From contig NZ_FTOA01000001.1 in NCBI RefSeq assembly GCF_900156605.1, positions 372,001 through 436,000 of the forward strand: a stretch of 64,000 nt of DNA, written 5' to 3'. This DNA comes from Insolitispirillum peregrinum. Its GTDB lineage: Bacteria; Pseudomonadota; Alphaproteobacteria; Rhodospirillales; Rhodospirillaceae. Positions 1-9,096 of this stretch are shown here, in pieces (the first letter of the stretch is position 1; the number at the start of each line of letters is the position of its first letter). Below the pieces are notes generated by a model. The model had not been told where the DNA came from. It did not search any database and saw only the letters and a program-made list of their open reading frames with translations. The translations under genes and the position numbers were made by a program.

Positions 1-1070
1 GTGGCGACAAGAAGCTGGAAAAGCTGATCGACGAAATTCAGGACCTGTTCCCGCTCAACAACGGCATCTCGATCCAGTCGGAATGCCCGATTGGCCTGAT
101 CGGTGACGACATCGAAGCCGTTGCCCGCAAGAAGAGCAAGGAATACGACGACAAGATCATCGTTCCGGTCCGCTGCGAAGGTTTCCGTGGCGTGTCCCAG
201 TCGCTGGGTCACCATATCGCCAACGATGCCGTCCGCGACTGGCTGTTCGACAAGACCGATCCCGTGTGGGAAACCGGCCCGTACGACGTCAACATCATCG
301 GCGACTACAACATCGGTGGTGATGCCTGGGCCTCGCGTATCCTGCTGGAAGAGATCGGCCTGAACGTGATCTCCCAGTGGTCGGGCGATGCCACCATCTC
401 GGAAATGGAACGCGGGCCAAAGGCCAAGCTGAACCTGATCCACTGCTACCGCTCGATGAACTACATCTGCCGCCACATGGAAGAAAAGTACAATATTCCT
501 TGGATGGAATATAACTTCTTCGGCCCGTCGCAGATCGAACAGTCCCTGCGCGCCATTGCCGCCCAGTTCGACGAAACCATCCAGCAAAAGGCCGAGGCGG
601 TGATCGCCAAGTACCGTCCGCTGGTTGATGCCGTGCTGGCCAAGTTCAAGCCGCGCCTGGAAGGCAAGACCGTCATGCTGTACGTCGGCGGCCTGCGCCC
701 GCGTCACGTCGTGACTGCCTATGACGACCTGGGCATGGAAATCGTCGGTACCGGCTATGAATTCGCCCACAACGACGATTATCAGCGCACCTCGCATTAC
801 GTCAAGGACGGCACCCTGATCTATGACGACGTTTCCGGTTACGAACTGGAAAAGTTCATCGAAAAGATCCGGCCGGACCTGGTTGGCTCGGGCATCAAGG
901 AAAAGTACCCGGTCCAGAAGATGGGCATTCCGTTCCGTCAGATGCACTCGTGGGATTACTCGGGTCCGTACCATGGGTACGACGGGTTCGCCATCTTCGC
1001 CCGCGACATGGATCTGGCCGTGAACAACCCGGTCTGGTCGCTGTATCAGGCCCCCTGGAAAGCCGCCTGA
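1..1070 (+). CDS. nifD: Nitrogenase MoFe protein alpha chain NifD (5' end outside window)
   Basis: The reading frame is open from base 3 to the stop at 1068-1070, giving about 355 C-terminal residues of the roughly 480 usual for NifD. NifD with NifK forms the cytoplasmic MoFe protein that reduces N2. The P-cluster cysteine is seen in [10 protein letters not shown], the FeMo-co pocket Gln and His in SQSLGHH, the FeMo-co cysteine in LIHCYRS, and the FeMo-co histidine in [14 protein letters not shown]. By alignment with the Azotobacter numbering these are Cys154, Gln191/His195, Cys275 and His442. nifK follows after 28 bases, so the two are surely co-transcribed. nifH and the promoter lie outside the window. 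Confidence 0.98.
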   Translation, partial: GDKKLEKLIDEIQDLFPLNNGISIQSECPIGLIGDDIEAVARKKSKEYDDKIIVPVRCEGFRGVSQSLGHHIANDAVRDWLFDKTDPVWETGPYDVNIIGDYNIGGDAWASRILLEEIGLNVISQWSGDATISEMERGPKAKLNLIHCYRSMNYICRHMEEKYNIPWMEYNFFGPSQIEQSLRAIAAQFDETIQQKAEAVIAKYRPLVDAVLAKFKPRLEGKTVMLYVGGLRPRHVVTAYDDLGMEIVGTGYEFAHNDDYQRTSHYVKDGTLIYDDVSGYELEKFIEKIRPDLVGSGIKEKYPVQKMGIPFRQMHSWDYSGPYHGYDGFAIFARDMDLAVNNPVWSLYQAPWKAA

Positions 1071-1098
1071 GGCTTGACGGTACGCAAGGAGAACGGGA

Positions 1099-2637
1099 AT
1101 GCCCCAGAGCGCAGATAAGATCCTTGACCACCTCCCGCTGTTCCGCGAGCCGGAATATCAGGAACTGTTCAAGAACAAGAAAGAAAAGTACGAGTGCGGC
1201 CACTCGGACGAGAAAGTCGCCGAAGTCGCCGAGTGGACCAAGTCGTGGGAATACCGCGAAAAGAACCTGGCCCGTGAAGCGCTGAGCGTCAACCCGGCCA
1301 AGGCTTGCCAGCCGCTGGGTTCGACCTTCGCCGCCGCCGGTTTCGACCGTACGCTGGCCTTCGTTCACGGGTCGCAGGGCTGCGTTGCCTACTTCCGCTC
1401 GCACCTGTCGCGTCACTTCAAGGAACCGTCGACGATGGTTTCCTCGTCGATGACCGAAGACGCCGCGGTGTTCGGTGGCATGGCGAACATGGTCGATGGT
1501 CTGGCCAACGCCTATAGCCTGTACAAGCCGGAAATGATCGCCGTTTCCACCACCTGCATGGCCGAAGTCATCGGTGACGACCTGCACGCCTTCATCGAGC
1601 AGGGCCGTCAGAAGGGCTCGATCCCCGAAGACTACGACGTGCCGTTCGCTCACACCCCGTCGTTCGTCGGCAGCCACGTTACCGGCTACGACAACATGAT
1701 GAAGGGCATCCTGGAGCATTTCTGGGAAAAGCAGGAACGCACCGCCGGTACCGCCCTGAACGTCATCCCGGGCTTCGACGGTTTCGCCGTCGCCAACAAC
1801 CGCGAAATGAAGCGGATGCTGGACCTGATGGGCGTCGAATACACCATCCTCTCGGACGTGTCGGAAGTTTACGACACCCCGTCTGACGGTGAATTCCGCA
1901 TGTATGCCGGTGGCACCACCAAGGATCAGACCAAGGCAGCCCTGAACGCTGCGGCGACCTTGTCGATGCAGGAATACTGCACCCCGAAGACCCTCGAGTA
2001 CATCGCCAGCAAGGGCCAGACCGTTGCGTCGCTGAACTACCCGATCGGTGTTGCCGGGACTGACGCCTTCCTGATGAAGGTCGCCGAACTGACCGGCAAG
2101 GCCATCCCGGCCGAGCTGACCAAGGAACGCGGCCGTCTGGTTGACGCCATGGCTGACTCGATGTCCTGGCTGCACGGCAAGACCTACGCCGTTTACGGTG
2201 ACCCGGACTTCTGTCTGGCGATGACCCAGTTCATCCTGGAAACCGGCGGCGAACCGAAGCACGTCCTGTGCACCAACGGTTCGAAGTCGTGGGCCAAGAA
2301 GGTTCAGGCCCTGTTTGACAGCTCGCCGTATGGCAAGGGCTGTCAGGTGTGGGCTGGCAAGGACCTGTGGCACCTGCGCTCGCTGCTGGCCACCGAGCCC
2401 GCCGATTTCATCATCGGCAGCTCGTATGCCAAGTATCTGGAACGTGACCTGCAGATCCCGTTGATCCGCCTGACCTTCCCGATCTTCGACCGCCATCACC
2501 ACCACCGTTTCCCGACCTTCGGGTATCAGGGTGGCCTGCGGGTTCTGGTGACGATCCTCGACAAGATCTTCGACACCATGGATCTGAACACCAACGTTGC
2601 TGGTGAAACTGACTACAGCTTCGACCTGACCCGCTAA
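1099..2637 (+). CDS. nifK: Nitrogenase MoFe protein beta chain NifK
   Basis: This 512-residue protein is the beta subunit of the MoFe protein. P-cluster ligands fall at the same numbers as in Azotobacter: Cys70 in [10 protein letters not shown], Cys95 in [10 protein letters not shown] and Cys153 in STTCMAEV; Ser188 is also kept. The start ATG has an AAGGAG ribosome site just upstream (about 1087). It lies 28 bases after nifD and is followed by a strong hairpin terminator, so it is the last gene of its operon. Length and ends are normal for the family. Confidence 0.98.
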   Translation: MPQSADKILDHLPLFREPEYQELFKNKKEKYECGHSDEKVAEVAEWTKSWEYREKNLAREALSVNPAKACQPLGSTFAAAGFDRTLAFVHGSQGCVAYFRSHLSRHFKEPSTMVSSSMTEDAAVFGGMANMVDGLANAYSLYKPEMIAVSTTCMAEVIGDDLHAFIEQGRQKGSIPEDYDVPFAHTPSFVGSHVTGYDNMMKGILEHFWEKQERTAGTALNVIPGFDGFAVANNREMKRMLDLMGVEYTILSDVSEVYDTPSDGEFRMYAGGTTKDQTKAALNAAATLSMQEYCTPKTLEYIASKGQTVASLNYPIGVAGTDAFLMKVAELTGKAIPAELTKERGRLVDAMADSMSWLHGKTYAVYGDPDFCLAMTQFILETGGEPKHVLCTNGSKSWAKKVQALFDSSPYGKGCQVWAGKDLWHLRSLLATEPADFIIGSSYAKYLERDLQIPLIRLTFPIFDRHHHHRFPTFGYQGGLRVLVTILDKIFDTMDLNTNVAGETDYSFDLTR

Positions 2638-2662
2638 ACCGTGTCAGGCAGCTTACCCGGAT

Positions 2663-2698
2663 ACGGCCAGAGGGAAACCTCTGGCCGTGTTCGTTTTT
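2663..2698 (+). terminator. Rho-independent terminator after nifK
   Basis: A perfect 11-bp stem (2663-2673 with 2678-2688) closed by a GAAA tetraloop is followed by a T-rich run at 2689-2698. It lies 26 bases after the nifK stop and should separate the nifDK transcript from the nifE operon. Confidence 0.85.
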
Positions 2699-2735
2699 GG
2701 GGTCTCGGCAAATGCTTTTTCCCAACAGTGTCGTA

Positions 2736-2751
2736 TGTCGCAGACCTGACA
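2736..2751 (+). promoter_or_regulatory. NifA upstream activator site (TGT-N10-ACA)
   Basis: TGT at 2736-2738 and ACA at 2749-2751 are separated by exactly ten bases, the NifA enhancer consensus. The site is about 80 bases upstream of the sigma-54 promoter at 2825, a usual enhancer distance, and the DNA between is AT-rich as expected for bending. Confidence 0.7.
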
Positions 2752-2824
2752 AACGTCCGGTATCAGACAACGAATTTTCTGTGTGTATTTTCACAACTAT
2801 ATGAAAATAAACAATATTTATAAT

Positions 2825-2840
2825 TGGCACAGCGTTTGCT
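2825..2840 (+). promoter_or_regulatory. Sigma-54 (-24/-12) promoter of the nifE operon
   Basis: TGGCAC (2825-2830), five bases, then TTGCT (2836-2840) is a full match to the sigma-54 consensus TGGCAC-N5-TTGCW. It stands 48 bases before the nifE start codon, on the same strand, with a NifA-type enhancer upstream. Transcription should therefore be NifA-dependent and respond to fixed nitrogen and oxygen. Confidence 0.9.
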
Positions 2841-2887
2841 ATGACGGTTGCATGACCTCCTTCCCCCCACTGCCCGGAGGACCAGCA

Positions 2888-4291
2888 ATGCTCAAGCAGA
2901 AACTCGCGGATGTGTTCAATGAACCCGGCTGTGAGAAAAATCAGGCCAAAAGCGACAAGGACCGCAAGAAAGGCTGCACCGTCAAGGGGCTGACCCCCGG
3001 CGCGGCGGCGGGTGGCTGTGCGTTTGACGGGGCAAAGATTGCCCTGCAGCCGGTCGTTGACGCGGCGCATATCGTGCACGGTCCAATCGCCTGCGAAGGC
3101 AATGCCTGGGACAACCGCCATGCGGCCTCGTCGGGGCCAGAGCTGTACCGGATGGGCTTTACCACCGACATGTCTGAACTGGACGTGATTTACGGCGGTG
3201 AAAAGAAACTGTGGAAGGCGATCAAGGAAGTTATTGCCAAGTACGATCCGCCGGCGATTTTTGTCTATCAGACCTGTGTGCCGGCGCTGATCGGTGACGA
3301 CGTGATCAAGGTCTGCGCGACGGCGGCGGAAAAGTTTGGCAAGCCGGTGATCCCGGTCAATGCACCGGGCTTTGCCGGGTCAAAGAATCTGGGCAACAAG
3401 CTGGCTGGCGAGACGCTGCTGGACTATGTGATCGGCACCGAAGAGCCTGATGACGCCCGCCCGACCGACATCAACCTGATCGGGGAATACAATCTGGTCG
3501 GCGAGCTGTGGCAGATCACCCCGCTGTTTGACGAGCTGGGGATCCGCATCCGCGCCGGGATCACTGGCGATGCCCGCTATCATGATGTGGCGTGCTCGCA
3601 CCGGGCGGCGGTGAACATGCTGTTGTGTGGGCAGGCGATGATGAACGTTGCCCGCAAGATGGAAGAACGCTGGGGCATTCCGTACTTCGAAGGCTCGTTC
3701 TACGGCATCGAAGACACCTCGGCCTCGCTGCGGACCATTGCCCGCCTGTGCGTCCAGCAGGGTGCCGATGCCGACCTGATCGAGCGTACCGAAGCGCTGA
3801 TTGCCCGCGAGGAAGCCCGCTGCTGGGAGCGCATCCGCAGCTTTACCCCGCGTTTGCAGGGCAAGAAAGTGCTGCTCTATACCGGTGGCCACAAGTCGTG
3901 GTCGGTGATTTCGGCCCTGCAGGAAATGGGCATGGAAGTGGTCAAAAGCAGCGTGCGCAAGGCCACCGACAGCGACAAGAGCAAGGCGCTGGAGCTGATG
4001 GATGGCGATGCCGAGGCGCTGGTGGGGGCAATCCCCAATCCGGAAATGTACCGGATGCTGCGCGCGGGCGAGGCCGACATCATGCTGTCGGGCGGGCGGA
4101 CCCAGTTCGTCGCCCTGAAGGCGCGAACGGCCTGGCTGGATATCAATCAGGAACGCAATTACGCCTACGCTGGCTATGACGGCATGGTCGAGCTGGTGCG
4201 CCAGATGGACAAGGCGGTGAACAATCCGGTGTGGCAGCGGGTCCGCCGCCCGGCGCCGTGGGATGCAGACTTCACCGGCTTTGATGCGTAA
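2888..4291 (+). CDS. nifE: FeMo-cofactor scaffold subunit NifE
   Basis: NifE (467 residues) pairs with NifN in the cytoplasmic scaffold on which the NifB product is matured to FeMo cofactor. It is a NifD paralogue. Conserved cysteines appear in AAGGCAFDG (about 44), GPIACEGNAWDNR (about 69) and YQTCVPALIGDD (about 130). The ATG at 2888 is chosen because GGAGG sits at 2876-2880; an in-frame ATG at 2852 lacks a ribosome site. It is the first gene behind the sigma-54 promoter, and nifN starts 13 bases after its stop. Confidence 0.97.
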   Translation: MLKQKLADVFNEPGCEKNQAKSDKDRKKGCTVKGLTPGAAAGGCAFDGAKIALQPVVDAAHIVHGPIACEGNAWDNRHAASSGPELYRMGFTTDMSELDVIYGGEKKLWKAIKEVIAKYDPPAIFVYQTCVPALIGDDVIKVCATAAEKFGKPVIPVNAPGFAGSKNLGNKLAGETLLDYVIGTEEPDDARPTDINLIGEYNLVGELWQITPLFDELGIRIRAGITGDARYHDVACSHRAAVNMLLCGQAMMNVARKMEERWGIPYFEGSFYGIEDTSASLRTIARLCVQQGADADLIERTEALIAREEARCWERIRSFTPRLQGKKVLLYTGGHKSWSVISALQEMGMEVVKSSVRKATDSDKSKALELMDGDAEALVGAIPNPEMYRMLRAGEADIMLSGGRTQFVALKARTAWLDINQERNYAYAGYDGMVELVRQMDKAVNNPVWQRVRRPAPWDADFTGFDA

Positions 4292-4304
4292 GGGGGACCA
4301 GACA

Positions 4305-5753
4305 ATGACCATTTATCCTCCGGCCAACGTGCTGGTGCAAAAGAAAGCCTGCTCGGTCAACCCGCTGAAGTCTTCGGCTCCGCTGGGGGCGGCGATGGCC
4401 TTCATGGGGATGGACCGCTGCCAGCCGCTGTTCCACGGCTCGCAAGGTTGTACGGCTTTTGGTCTGGTGCTGCTGGTGCGGCATTTCAAGGAAGCCATCC
4501 CGTTCCAGACCACCGCCATGAACGAAATCACCACCATTCTCGGCGGCATTGACAACGTTGAACAGGCGCTGGTCAACGTCGCCAAGCGGGCCAAACCGGC
4601 ACTGATCGGGATTTGCTCGACCGGCCTGACCGAAACGCGCGGCGAAGATGTCGCCCCGGAACTGCGGCTGATCCGCCAGCGGAATCCTGAATTGCAGAAT
4701 ACGGCGGTGGTCTATGCCTCGACCCCCGATTACGTCGGCGGCATGCAGGAAGGCTGGGCTAAGGCGGTGTCGGCCATCATCGAAGCCTTTGTTCCGGCCC
4801 GCAACCAGGCCGCGCCGCTGACCCCGATCCGGGGGCAGGTCAATATTCTTGCCGGTGTCCACCTGACGGCAGGTGATCTGGAAGAGCTGCGCGAGATCAC
4901 CGACGCCTTCGGGCTGGAAGCGATCATCCTGCCGGACCTGTCCGGCTCGCTGGACGGGCATGTCCCGGATACCTATTGCGGTACCTCTTACGGCGGAACC
5001 TCGCTGGAAGACGTGGCCTGCATGGGGGCGTCAGTGGCGACGCTGGCCTTTGGCGAGCACATGCGCAAACCCGCCGAGGACCTGGAAGCCAAGACCGGCG
5101 TGCCGTCGCGGCTGGTGCTGAATGCCACCGGGATCGAGGGTTGCGACCGCCTGATGGTGATGCTGTCGGAAATTTCCGGTCGGCCCATTCCGCCCCGTTT
5201 CCGGCGTCAGCGCAGCCAGTTGGTGGATGCGATGCTGGATGCACACTTCCACTTTGGCGGCAAGACGGTGGTGATGGCGGCGGAACCAGATCTGCTGCTG
5301 GCCTATTCGACCCTGTTCAACGATCTGGGGGCGGTGATCCCGCTGGCCGTATCGACCGTTTCCACCCCATCGCTGCAACGGGTACCGGCGGCGACGGTGC
5401 AAATCGGTGATCTGGAAGACCTGGAGCTGGGGGCCAAAGAGCACCATGCCGACCTGCTGGTGACGCATTCCCATGGCCGTCAGGCTTCGGCCCGCACCGG
5501 TATCCCGCTCTATCGCGTTGGCTTCCCGCAGTTTGACCGTTTGGGCTCGGCTCATCGCGCCACGCTGGGGTATCGCGCCAGCCGCGACATCGTGTTCGAG
5601 GTCGGCAATCTGTTCATCGAGGCGATGCCCAACCACCTGTTGCGGCACGGCCACGACGAACACGGCGACCACTCTGTTCATCACGAAGGGGCCTGCGGTT
5701 GCCCCGGCACTTTGGAGGCCAGCCATGGCTGTTCGCACTCTGCGTCTTGTTGA
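4305..5753 (+). CDS. nifN: FeMo-cofactor scaffold subunit NifN with a His/Cys-rich tail
   Basis: NifN (482 residues) is the NifK-like half of the NifEN scaffold. The family cysteine is in FHGSQGC (Cys49), and KACSVNPLKSSAPLGAAMA is typical of the N-terminus. The ATG at 4305 follows AGGGGGACCA, a ribosome site pattern repeated before other genes of this operon. The last 38 or so residues carry nine histidines and four cysteines and look like a metal-binding extension. The 3' end overlaps nifX by 29 bases, implying translational coupling. Confidence 0.96.
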   Translation: MTIYPPANVLVQKKACSVNPLKSSAPLGAAMAFMGMDRCQPLFHGSQGCTAFGLVLLVRHFKEAIPFQTTAMNEITTILGGIDNVEQALVNVAKRAKPALIGICSTGLTETRGEDVAPELRLIRQRNPELQNTAVVYASTPDYVGGMQEGWAKAVSAIIEAFVPARNQAAPLTPIRGQVNILAGVHLTAGDLEELREITDAFGLEAIILPDLSGSLDGHVPDTYCGTSYGGTSLEDVACMGASVATLAFGEHMRKPAEDLEAKTGVPSRLVLNATGIEGCDRLMVMLSEISGRPIPPRFRRQRSQLVDAMLDAHFHFGGKTVVMAAEPDLLLAYSTLFNDLGAVIPLAVSTVSTPSLQRVPAATVQIGDLEDLELGAKEHHADLLVTHSHGRQASARTGIPLYRVGFPQFDRLGSAHRATLGYRASRDIVFEVGNLFIEAMPNHLLRHGHDEHGDHSVHHEGACGCPGTLEASHGCSHSASC

Positions 5754-6228
5754 AGAGGGAGACAGCGTGATGCTCGACCGTCGGCCCGTGAAAGGGGGAC
5801 ACATGCGCGTTGCCTTTACCACCAGCGACATGAAGACCGTCAACGCGCACTTCGCGGGCGCCAAGACCATCGCGGTCTATGAAATCAGTCAGGATGACTC
5901 GCGGTTTGTCGAGGCCCTGCAGTTTGAAAACAAGTCCGGCGAGGAAGGCAAGCATGGCGATGATGGCGAAGAGCGCATCAATGCCCGCATCCGCTCGCTG
6001 GAAGGCTGTGCCCTGCTGTTCGTCAAGGCGATCGGCGGCCCGGCGGCGGCCAAGGTGGTGCGTGCCAACGTCCACCCGATCAAGCTGCCGCAGGAAGAAA
6101 CCATCGCCGACGTTATCGAGCGGGTGCAGGGCATGATGAAGGGCAATCCGCCGCCGTGGTTGCGCAAGATCATGCTGCAAACCGGTGGTCAGGTCGACGA
6201 GATGGCCTTCATGGACGACGAAGAATAA
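5725..6228 (+). CDS. nifX: Nitrogenase cofactor carrier NifX
   Basis: NifX (167 residues) binds NifB-co and the VK-cluster and passes them to NifEN. The core domain begins at about residue 24 ([17 protein letters not shown]) and includes the family segments [19 protein letters not shown] and PPPWLRKI. The start at 5725 gives the usual MAVRTLRL N-terminus, has GGAGG at 5714-5718, and lies inside the 3' end of nifN. It sits third in the nifE operon. Confidence 0.95.
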   Translation: MAVRTLRLVEEGDSVMLDRRPVKGGHMRVAFTTSDMKTVNAHFAGAKTIAVYEISQDDSRFVEALQFENKSGEEGKHGDDGEERINARIRSLEGCALLFVKAIGGPAAAKVVRANVHPIKLPQEETIADVIERVQGMMKGNPPPWLRKIMLQTGGQVDEMAFMDDEE

Positions 6229-6250
6229 TTTTGGAAAAAGGATACGCCCG

Positions 6251-6730
6251 ATGAGTCAGGATGTGATGGAACTGTCCGCTGAAGAACAGGACGTGTTCAA
6301 GACCTCGGCCTTTTTGCAGGAACTGGTGAAACAGGTTCGTGCTCAGGACACCTACGGGACCTGGGAAGGCAAAAGCGATGCGGTGGTGCTGGCCGACTTC
6401 ATTGTCACCAAGGAACAGCGCAAGCAGATGCCGATCATCGGCGATCCCGACCCGGATGTGATCTGGCGCATCGAGCGGTTCTACAACGCCGTTGGTCTGG
6501 CGCTGGAACGGCAGACCGGCCTGATTGCCGGGCCGATGATCAAGATCGGTCACGAGGGCTTTGGTCGTCTGCTGATGACCACCGGTCGTCTGGTGGTGAT
6601 CAGCAAGACCCTGCGCGATGTCCATCGCTTTGGCTTTGAAACCTACGTCAAGCTGGCCGAGGCCGGTGACAAGACGATCGGTGAGGCCATCGGCTGGATT
6701 GAAAAGCATCCGGACGTGGCGCGAGCCTGA
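6251..6730 (+). CDS. NifX-associated nitrogen fixation protein (DUF269)
   Basis: This 159-residue protein matches the family found almost always directly after nifX in diazotrophs. The segments [19 protein letters not shown] and [14 protein letters not shown]-like (here [14 protein letters not shown]) are characteristic. Its exact role is not settled; a part in cofactor assembly or electron supply has been assumed from context. It starts 22 bases after nifX and has no transmembrane segment or metal-binding motif that I can see. Confidence 0.9.
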   Translation: MSQDVMELSAEEQDVFKTSAFLQELVKQVRAQDTYGTWEGKSDAVVLADFIVTKEQRKQMPIIGDPDPDVIWRIERFYNAVGLALERQTGLIAGPMIKIGHEGFGRLLMTTGRLVVISKTLRDVHRFGFETYVKLAEAGDKTIGEAIGWIEKHPDVARA

Positions 6731-6745
6731 GTGGGGACCAGAAGC

Positions 6746-6952
6746 ATGAGCGATATCGACGCCCTGAAGGAAAAGCTCAAAAAGCTGTCGGCGCGGGCCA
6801 CCAGCCGCAAGATGGATCTGCACGACCTGTCGGAAGAATTGCCGGTGAACTGGCAGAACATCATGACCGTCGCTCAGGCCACCCACGACGCCTTCGCCGA
6901 GCTGGAAGCCCTGCGCAAGGAGCTGAAGGCCGCTGAAAAGGCGAGTGCCTGA
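6746..6952 (+). CDS. Small nif-cluster protein, CCE_0567/DUF683 family
   Basis: This 68-residue helical protein (MSDIDALKEKLKKLSARATSRKMD start) belongs to a small family encoded next to the NifX-associated gene; a homologue is reported as a metal-binding helical-hairpin protein. The ATG at 6746 is preferred over a GTG at 6731 because GGGGACCA, the ribosome site used by nifN, lies just before it. The charged, Leu/Ala-rich sequence predicts two helices or a coiled coil. Confidence 0.88.
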   Translation: MSDIDALKEKLKKLSARATSRKMDLHDLSEELPVNWQNIMTVAQATHDAFAELEALRKELKAAEKASA

Positions 6953-7028
6953 GGACTGCGGAGCAGCGGATCATCTTTTCCATCAACAGGTTACCCGCCC
7001 AAGAACGCGGGAGCCTGACCGGTGGACC

Positions 7029-7131
7029 AGAGCATTGTGCGAAAAGTGGGAACCGGTTTTCGCATAAACAATGCGACAGAACAAAAGGTTAGACCCGCGT
7101 GCCTGTGTCAGGCTTAACGCACGTGGGTCTA
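7029..7131 (-). repeat. Dispersed repeat family 2, copy 1
   Basis: It combines a hairpin with the core CGAAAACCGGTTCCCACTTTT (minus strand, with differences) and a second inverted repeat whose arms contain TAGACCC and GGGTCTA. Related copies are at 11042-11147, 41491-41596 and 49891-49960. It lies between the DUF683 gene and fdxB, inside the nif operon. The AAAACCGGTT core resembles a palindromic repeat widespread in alphaproteobacteria. Confidence 0.75.
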
Positions 7132-7177
7132 TTGTCCCCGCACGGGGAGTCTGGAAAACAAAGAGGGGTAAAGTGCA

Positions 7178-7468
7178 ATGGCTGAGTTTCTGACCCGGGG
7201 CGGCACGCCCTGGACGCCGGAGTATCTGTTGGCAATCAACGCCGAGACCTGCATTGGCTGCGGGCGGTGCTTTAAGGTCTGCACCCGTGGGGTGATGGAA
7301 CTGATGGGCATCAATGACGATGGCGAGATGTGCGACCCCTTTGACGACGACGAGGATATCGTTCGTAAAGTTATGACCGTCTCCAACTCCGGTGACTGCA
7401 TCGGATGTGGATCGTGTGCCAAGGTCTGTGGCGCCAGCTGCCAGACCCACGGCAACGAAGCCCTGTAA
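7178..7468 (+). CDS. fdxB: nif-specific ferredoxin III (FdxB), 2x[4Fe-4S]
   Basis: This 96-residue ferredoxin carries two full cluster motifs, CIGCGRCFKVC (about residues 26-36) and CIGCGSCAKVC (about 72-82), separated by an acidic insert (CDPFDDDEDI) typical of the nif-associated FdxB. It probably supplies electrons for nitrogenase or cofactor assembly. It lies between nifX-associated genes and nifQ. The 225 bases upstream hold a dispersed repeat and no sigma-54 match that I can find, so it is probably read from the nifE promoter. Confidence 0.93.
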   Translation: MAEFLTRGGTPWTPEYLLAINAETCIGCGRCFKVCTRGVMELMGINDDGEMCDPFDDDEDIVRKVMTVSNSGDCIGCGSCAKVCGASCQTHGNEAL

Positions 7469-7483
7469 CACGGAGGCGGTCCC

Positions 7484-8116
7484 ATGACGGAGACGGTGTA
7501 TCAGAGGCTCATGGCGGGCGTTGGCTTGGGGGAGCACTTCGACCGGCATGTTTTTGCCAGCCTGATCGCCGTCGTCCGTAGCGATCCGGCGACATCCCAG
7601 GACATGCTAACGCATGCCTTGGGGGTGTCGCCGGACGCTCTGTCCAGTCTGTTGCGGCATTATTTCCCGCAAGCGGTCGAGTTCATGCCGACCGGGGCTG
7701 GTACGCAGGTGCCCGAGATTGACGAAGCCCTGGAAGAAGAAGATTTGCGCGCCTTTATCCTCAGCCATCGTGCTGGTGTGCGTGAGGAAGAGGTGTGGCT
7801 GGCGGCGATGATCGCCCGCCGTTCGCTGTGCGAAAATCACTTGTGGCAGGATTTGGGCCTGCGCAGCCGGGACGAGTTGAATGCTCTGCTGCGGCAGAAT
7901 TTTCCGTCGCTGGTCGCCTTGAACAGCGAAAACATGAAATGGAAGAAATTCTTTTATCGTCAGTTGTGCCAGACCGACGGCGTGGTGTTGTGCAAGTCGC
8001 CCAATTGTCAGACGTGCAGTGATAGTGCAGTCTGTTTTGGCGAGGAAAGTGGCGAGCCGGTTATTTTCCGGATGATGCCGATGGTGCCGCAAGAAAGTGG
8101 CGTTTCCCTGCTGTGA
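7484..8116 (+). CDS. nifQ: Molybdenum donor protein NifQ
   Basis: NifQ (210 residues) delivers molybdenum to the NifEN/NifH complex during FeMo-cofactor synthesis. The hallmark C-x4-C-x2-C-x5-C cluster motif is present near the C-terminus (CKSPNCQTCSDSAVC). The central segment ENMKWKKFFYRQLC is also family-typical. It starts 15 bases after fdxB with a GGAGG site at about 7471, and is the last nif gene seen. Confidence 0.95.
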   Translation: MTETVYQRLMAGVGLGEHFDRHVFASLIAVVRSDPATSQDMLTHALGVSPDALSSLLRHYFPQAVEFMPTGAGTQVPEIDEALEEEDLRAFILSHRAGVREEEVWLAAMIARRSLCENHLWQDLGLRSRDELNALLRQNFPSLVALNSENMKWKKFFYRQLCQTDGVVLCKSPNCQTCSDSAVCFGEESGEPVIFRMMPMVPQESGVSLL

Positions 8117-8153
8117 TTTTTGGAGCTGTGAGCGTTACATGTGACGCGAGAAG

Positions 8154-8343
8154 ACACGACAGTTGGCAGGAAAGCGCAGGCTGCTGCCTGAGGCCTCTGG
8201 CCTCGAACGCTCACTTGGGCCTGAGGCCCCGAAGCCCCATTTTTTCTTGGACTATCAAATCAATGGGGTCCGGGGCCTCAAGGCCCCGGCGAGGTGTGGA
8301 GCAGCGCTCCATGATCCTGTTTTCTGTTTGTCGTGTACTGTGA
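8154..8343 (+). repeat. Dispersed repeat family 1, copy 1 (near full length)
   Basis: About 190 bases bounded by CACGACAGTT and TCGTGTACTGTGA. Inside are a GC-rich hairpin (CCGGGGCC-TCAA-GGCCCCGG) and a second hairpin (GGAGC-AGC-GCTCC). Seven other copies or fragments occur in intergenic DNA of this window. The region 8117-8464 between nifQ and the PilZ gene holds nothing else that I can identify. Confidence 0.8.
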
Positions 8344-8464
8344 TGTGAATCATGTTCACGGCTCTCACTAAAAATATCGAATATGTGTCTCTTGCTGTGC
8401 GCAGTTGATATGCGCGGAGGGGGCCTTTAAGGTGAGGCGTCCGTAGTGAGGAAGGGACGAAAGT

Positions 8465-8839
8465 ATGAAAGAGCCAACAGGCAGTGAGCGCCGGATTTTT
8501 GACCGCTGGTCGCTGGATGGTGCCGCGCGGGTCATTTTTGAAAATCAGTATGATTTTTCATGCAAAATCAAGGATATGTCGGCAAGTGGTGTCTCGGTTG
8601 ATACCGATATACGCCCGGAAATCGGTGATCGTGCCGTGGTCTATGTCAAGGGCGTTGGGCGTCTGCATGCCGAGGTCGTACGGGTGCGGGAACAGGACGT
8701 CGCCCTGCATTTCGTCGTCGATAACGACCGCCAGCGCGCCATTCTGGAGCGTCTGGAGCGGGAAGTGGTCTCTGGAATCGAACGTCATCTGGTCGAGACG
8801 CTGAACTCGCTGAGTGAGTCCGAAGACGAACCGGAGTGA
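8465..8839 (+). CDS. PilZ-domain protein
   Basis: This 124-residue protein is a stand-alone PilZ domain, the usual cyclic-di-GMP receptor. The two binding motifs are present: RRIFDRW near residue 9 (the RxxxR motif) and DMSASG near residue 39 (D/NxSxxG). The C-terminal 30 residues are a charged helix. It probably links c-di-GMP to motility or surface behaviour; a chemotaxis receptor lies next to it on the other strand. The start follows GGAAGGGACG. Confidence 0.88.
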   Translation: MKEPTGSERRIFDRWSLDGAARVIFENQYDFSCKIKDMSASGVSVDTDIRPEIGDRAVVYVKGVGRLHAEVVRVREQDVALHFVVDNDRQRAILERLEREVVSGIERHLVETLNSLSESEDEPE

Positions 8840-8857
8840 GTTTTCCGAAACCTCTCA

Positions 8858-9074
8858 GGGGCTTGGACGGCTCCGGCGAGGTGTGGAACAGCGCTTCACA
8901 GGACACGACAGTTGGTGGGATCAGTGCGGGCTACCGCCCGAACCCGTTTGGTGGCGATGCCCCCAAGCCCTCATTTTTCTTTGATTATCAAAGGAATGGG
9001 GTCCGGGGCCTCAAGGCCCCGGCGAGGTTTGGAGCAGCGCTCCATGATCTTTCTGTTTTCTGTCGTGTACTGTG
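8858..9074 (+). repeat. Dispersed repeat family 1, copy 2 with an extra partial unit
   Basis: A full unit runs from about 8904 (CACGACAG) to 9074. Immediately before it, 8862-8900 carries a fragment of the 3' part (CGGCGAGGTGTGGAACAGCG), so one and a fraction units lie head to tail. The element fills the gap between the PilZ gene and the 3' end of the chemotaxis receptor gene. Confidence 0.75.
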
Positions 9075-9096
9075 GTCACATTTAACGCACAATGCT

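Noticed and set aside
895-2505. Long antisense frame opposite nifD and nifK
   Set aside because: It is a codon-bias shadow of two certain nitrogenase genes.
8344-8360. GTGAA..TTCAC palindrome before the PilZ gene, possible CRP/FNR-type site
   Set aside because: The spacing does not fit the TGTGA-N6-TCACA or TTGAT-N4-ATCAA consensus, and it lies at the end of a repeat element.
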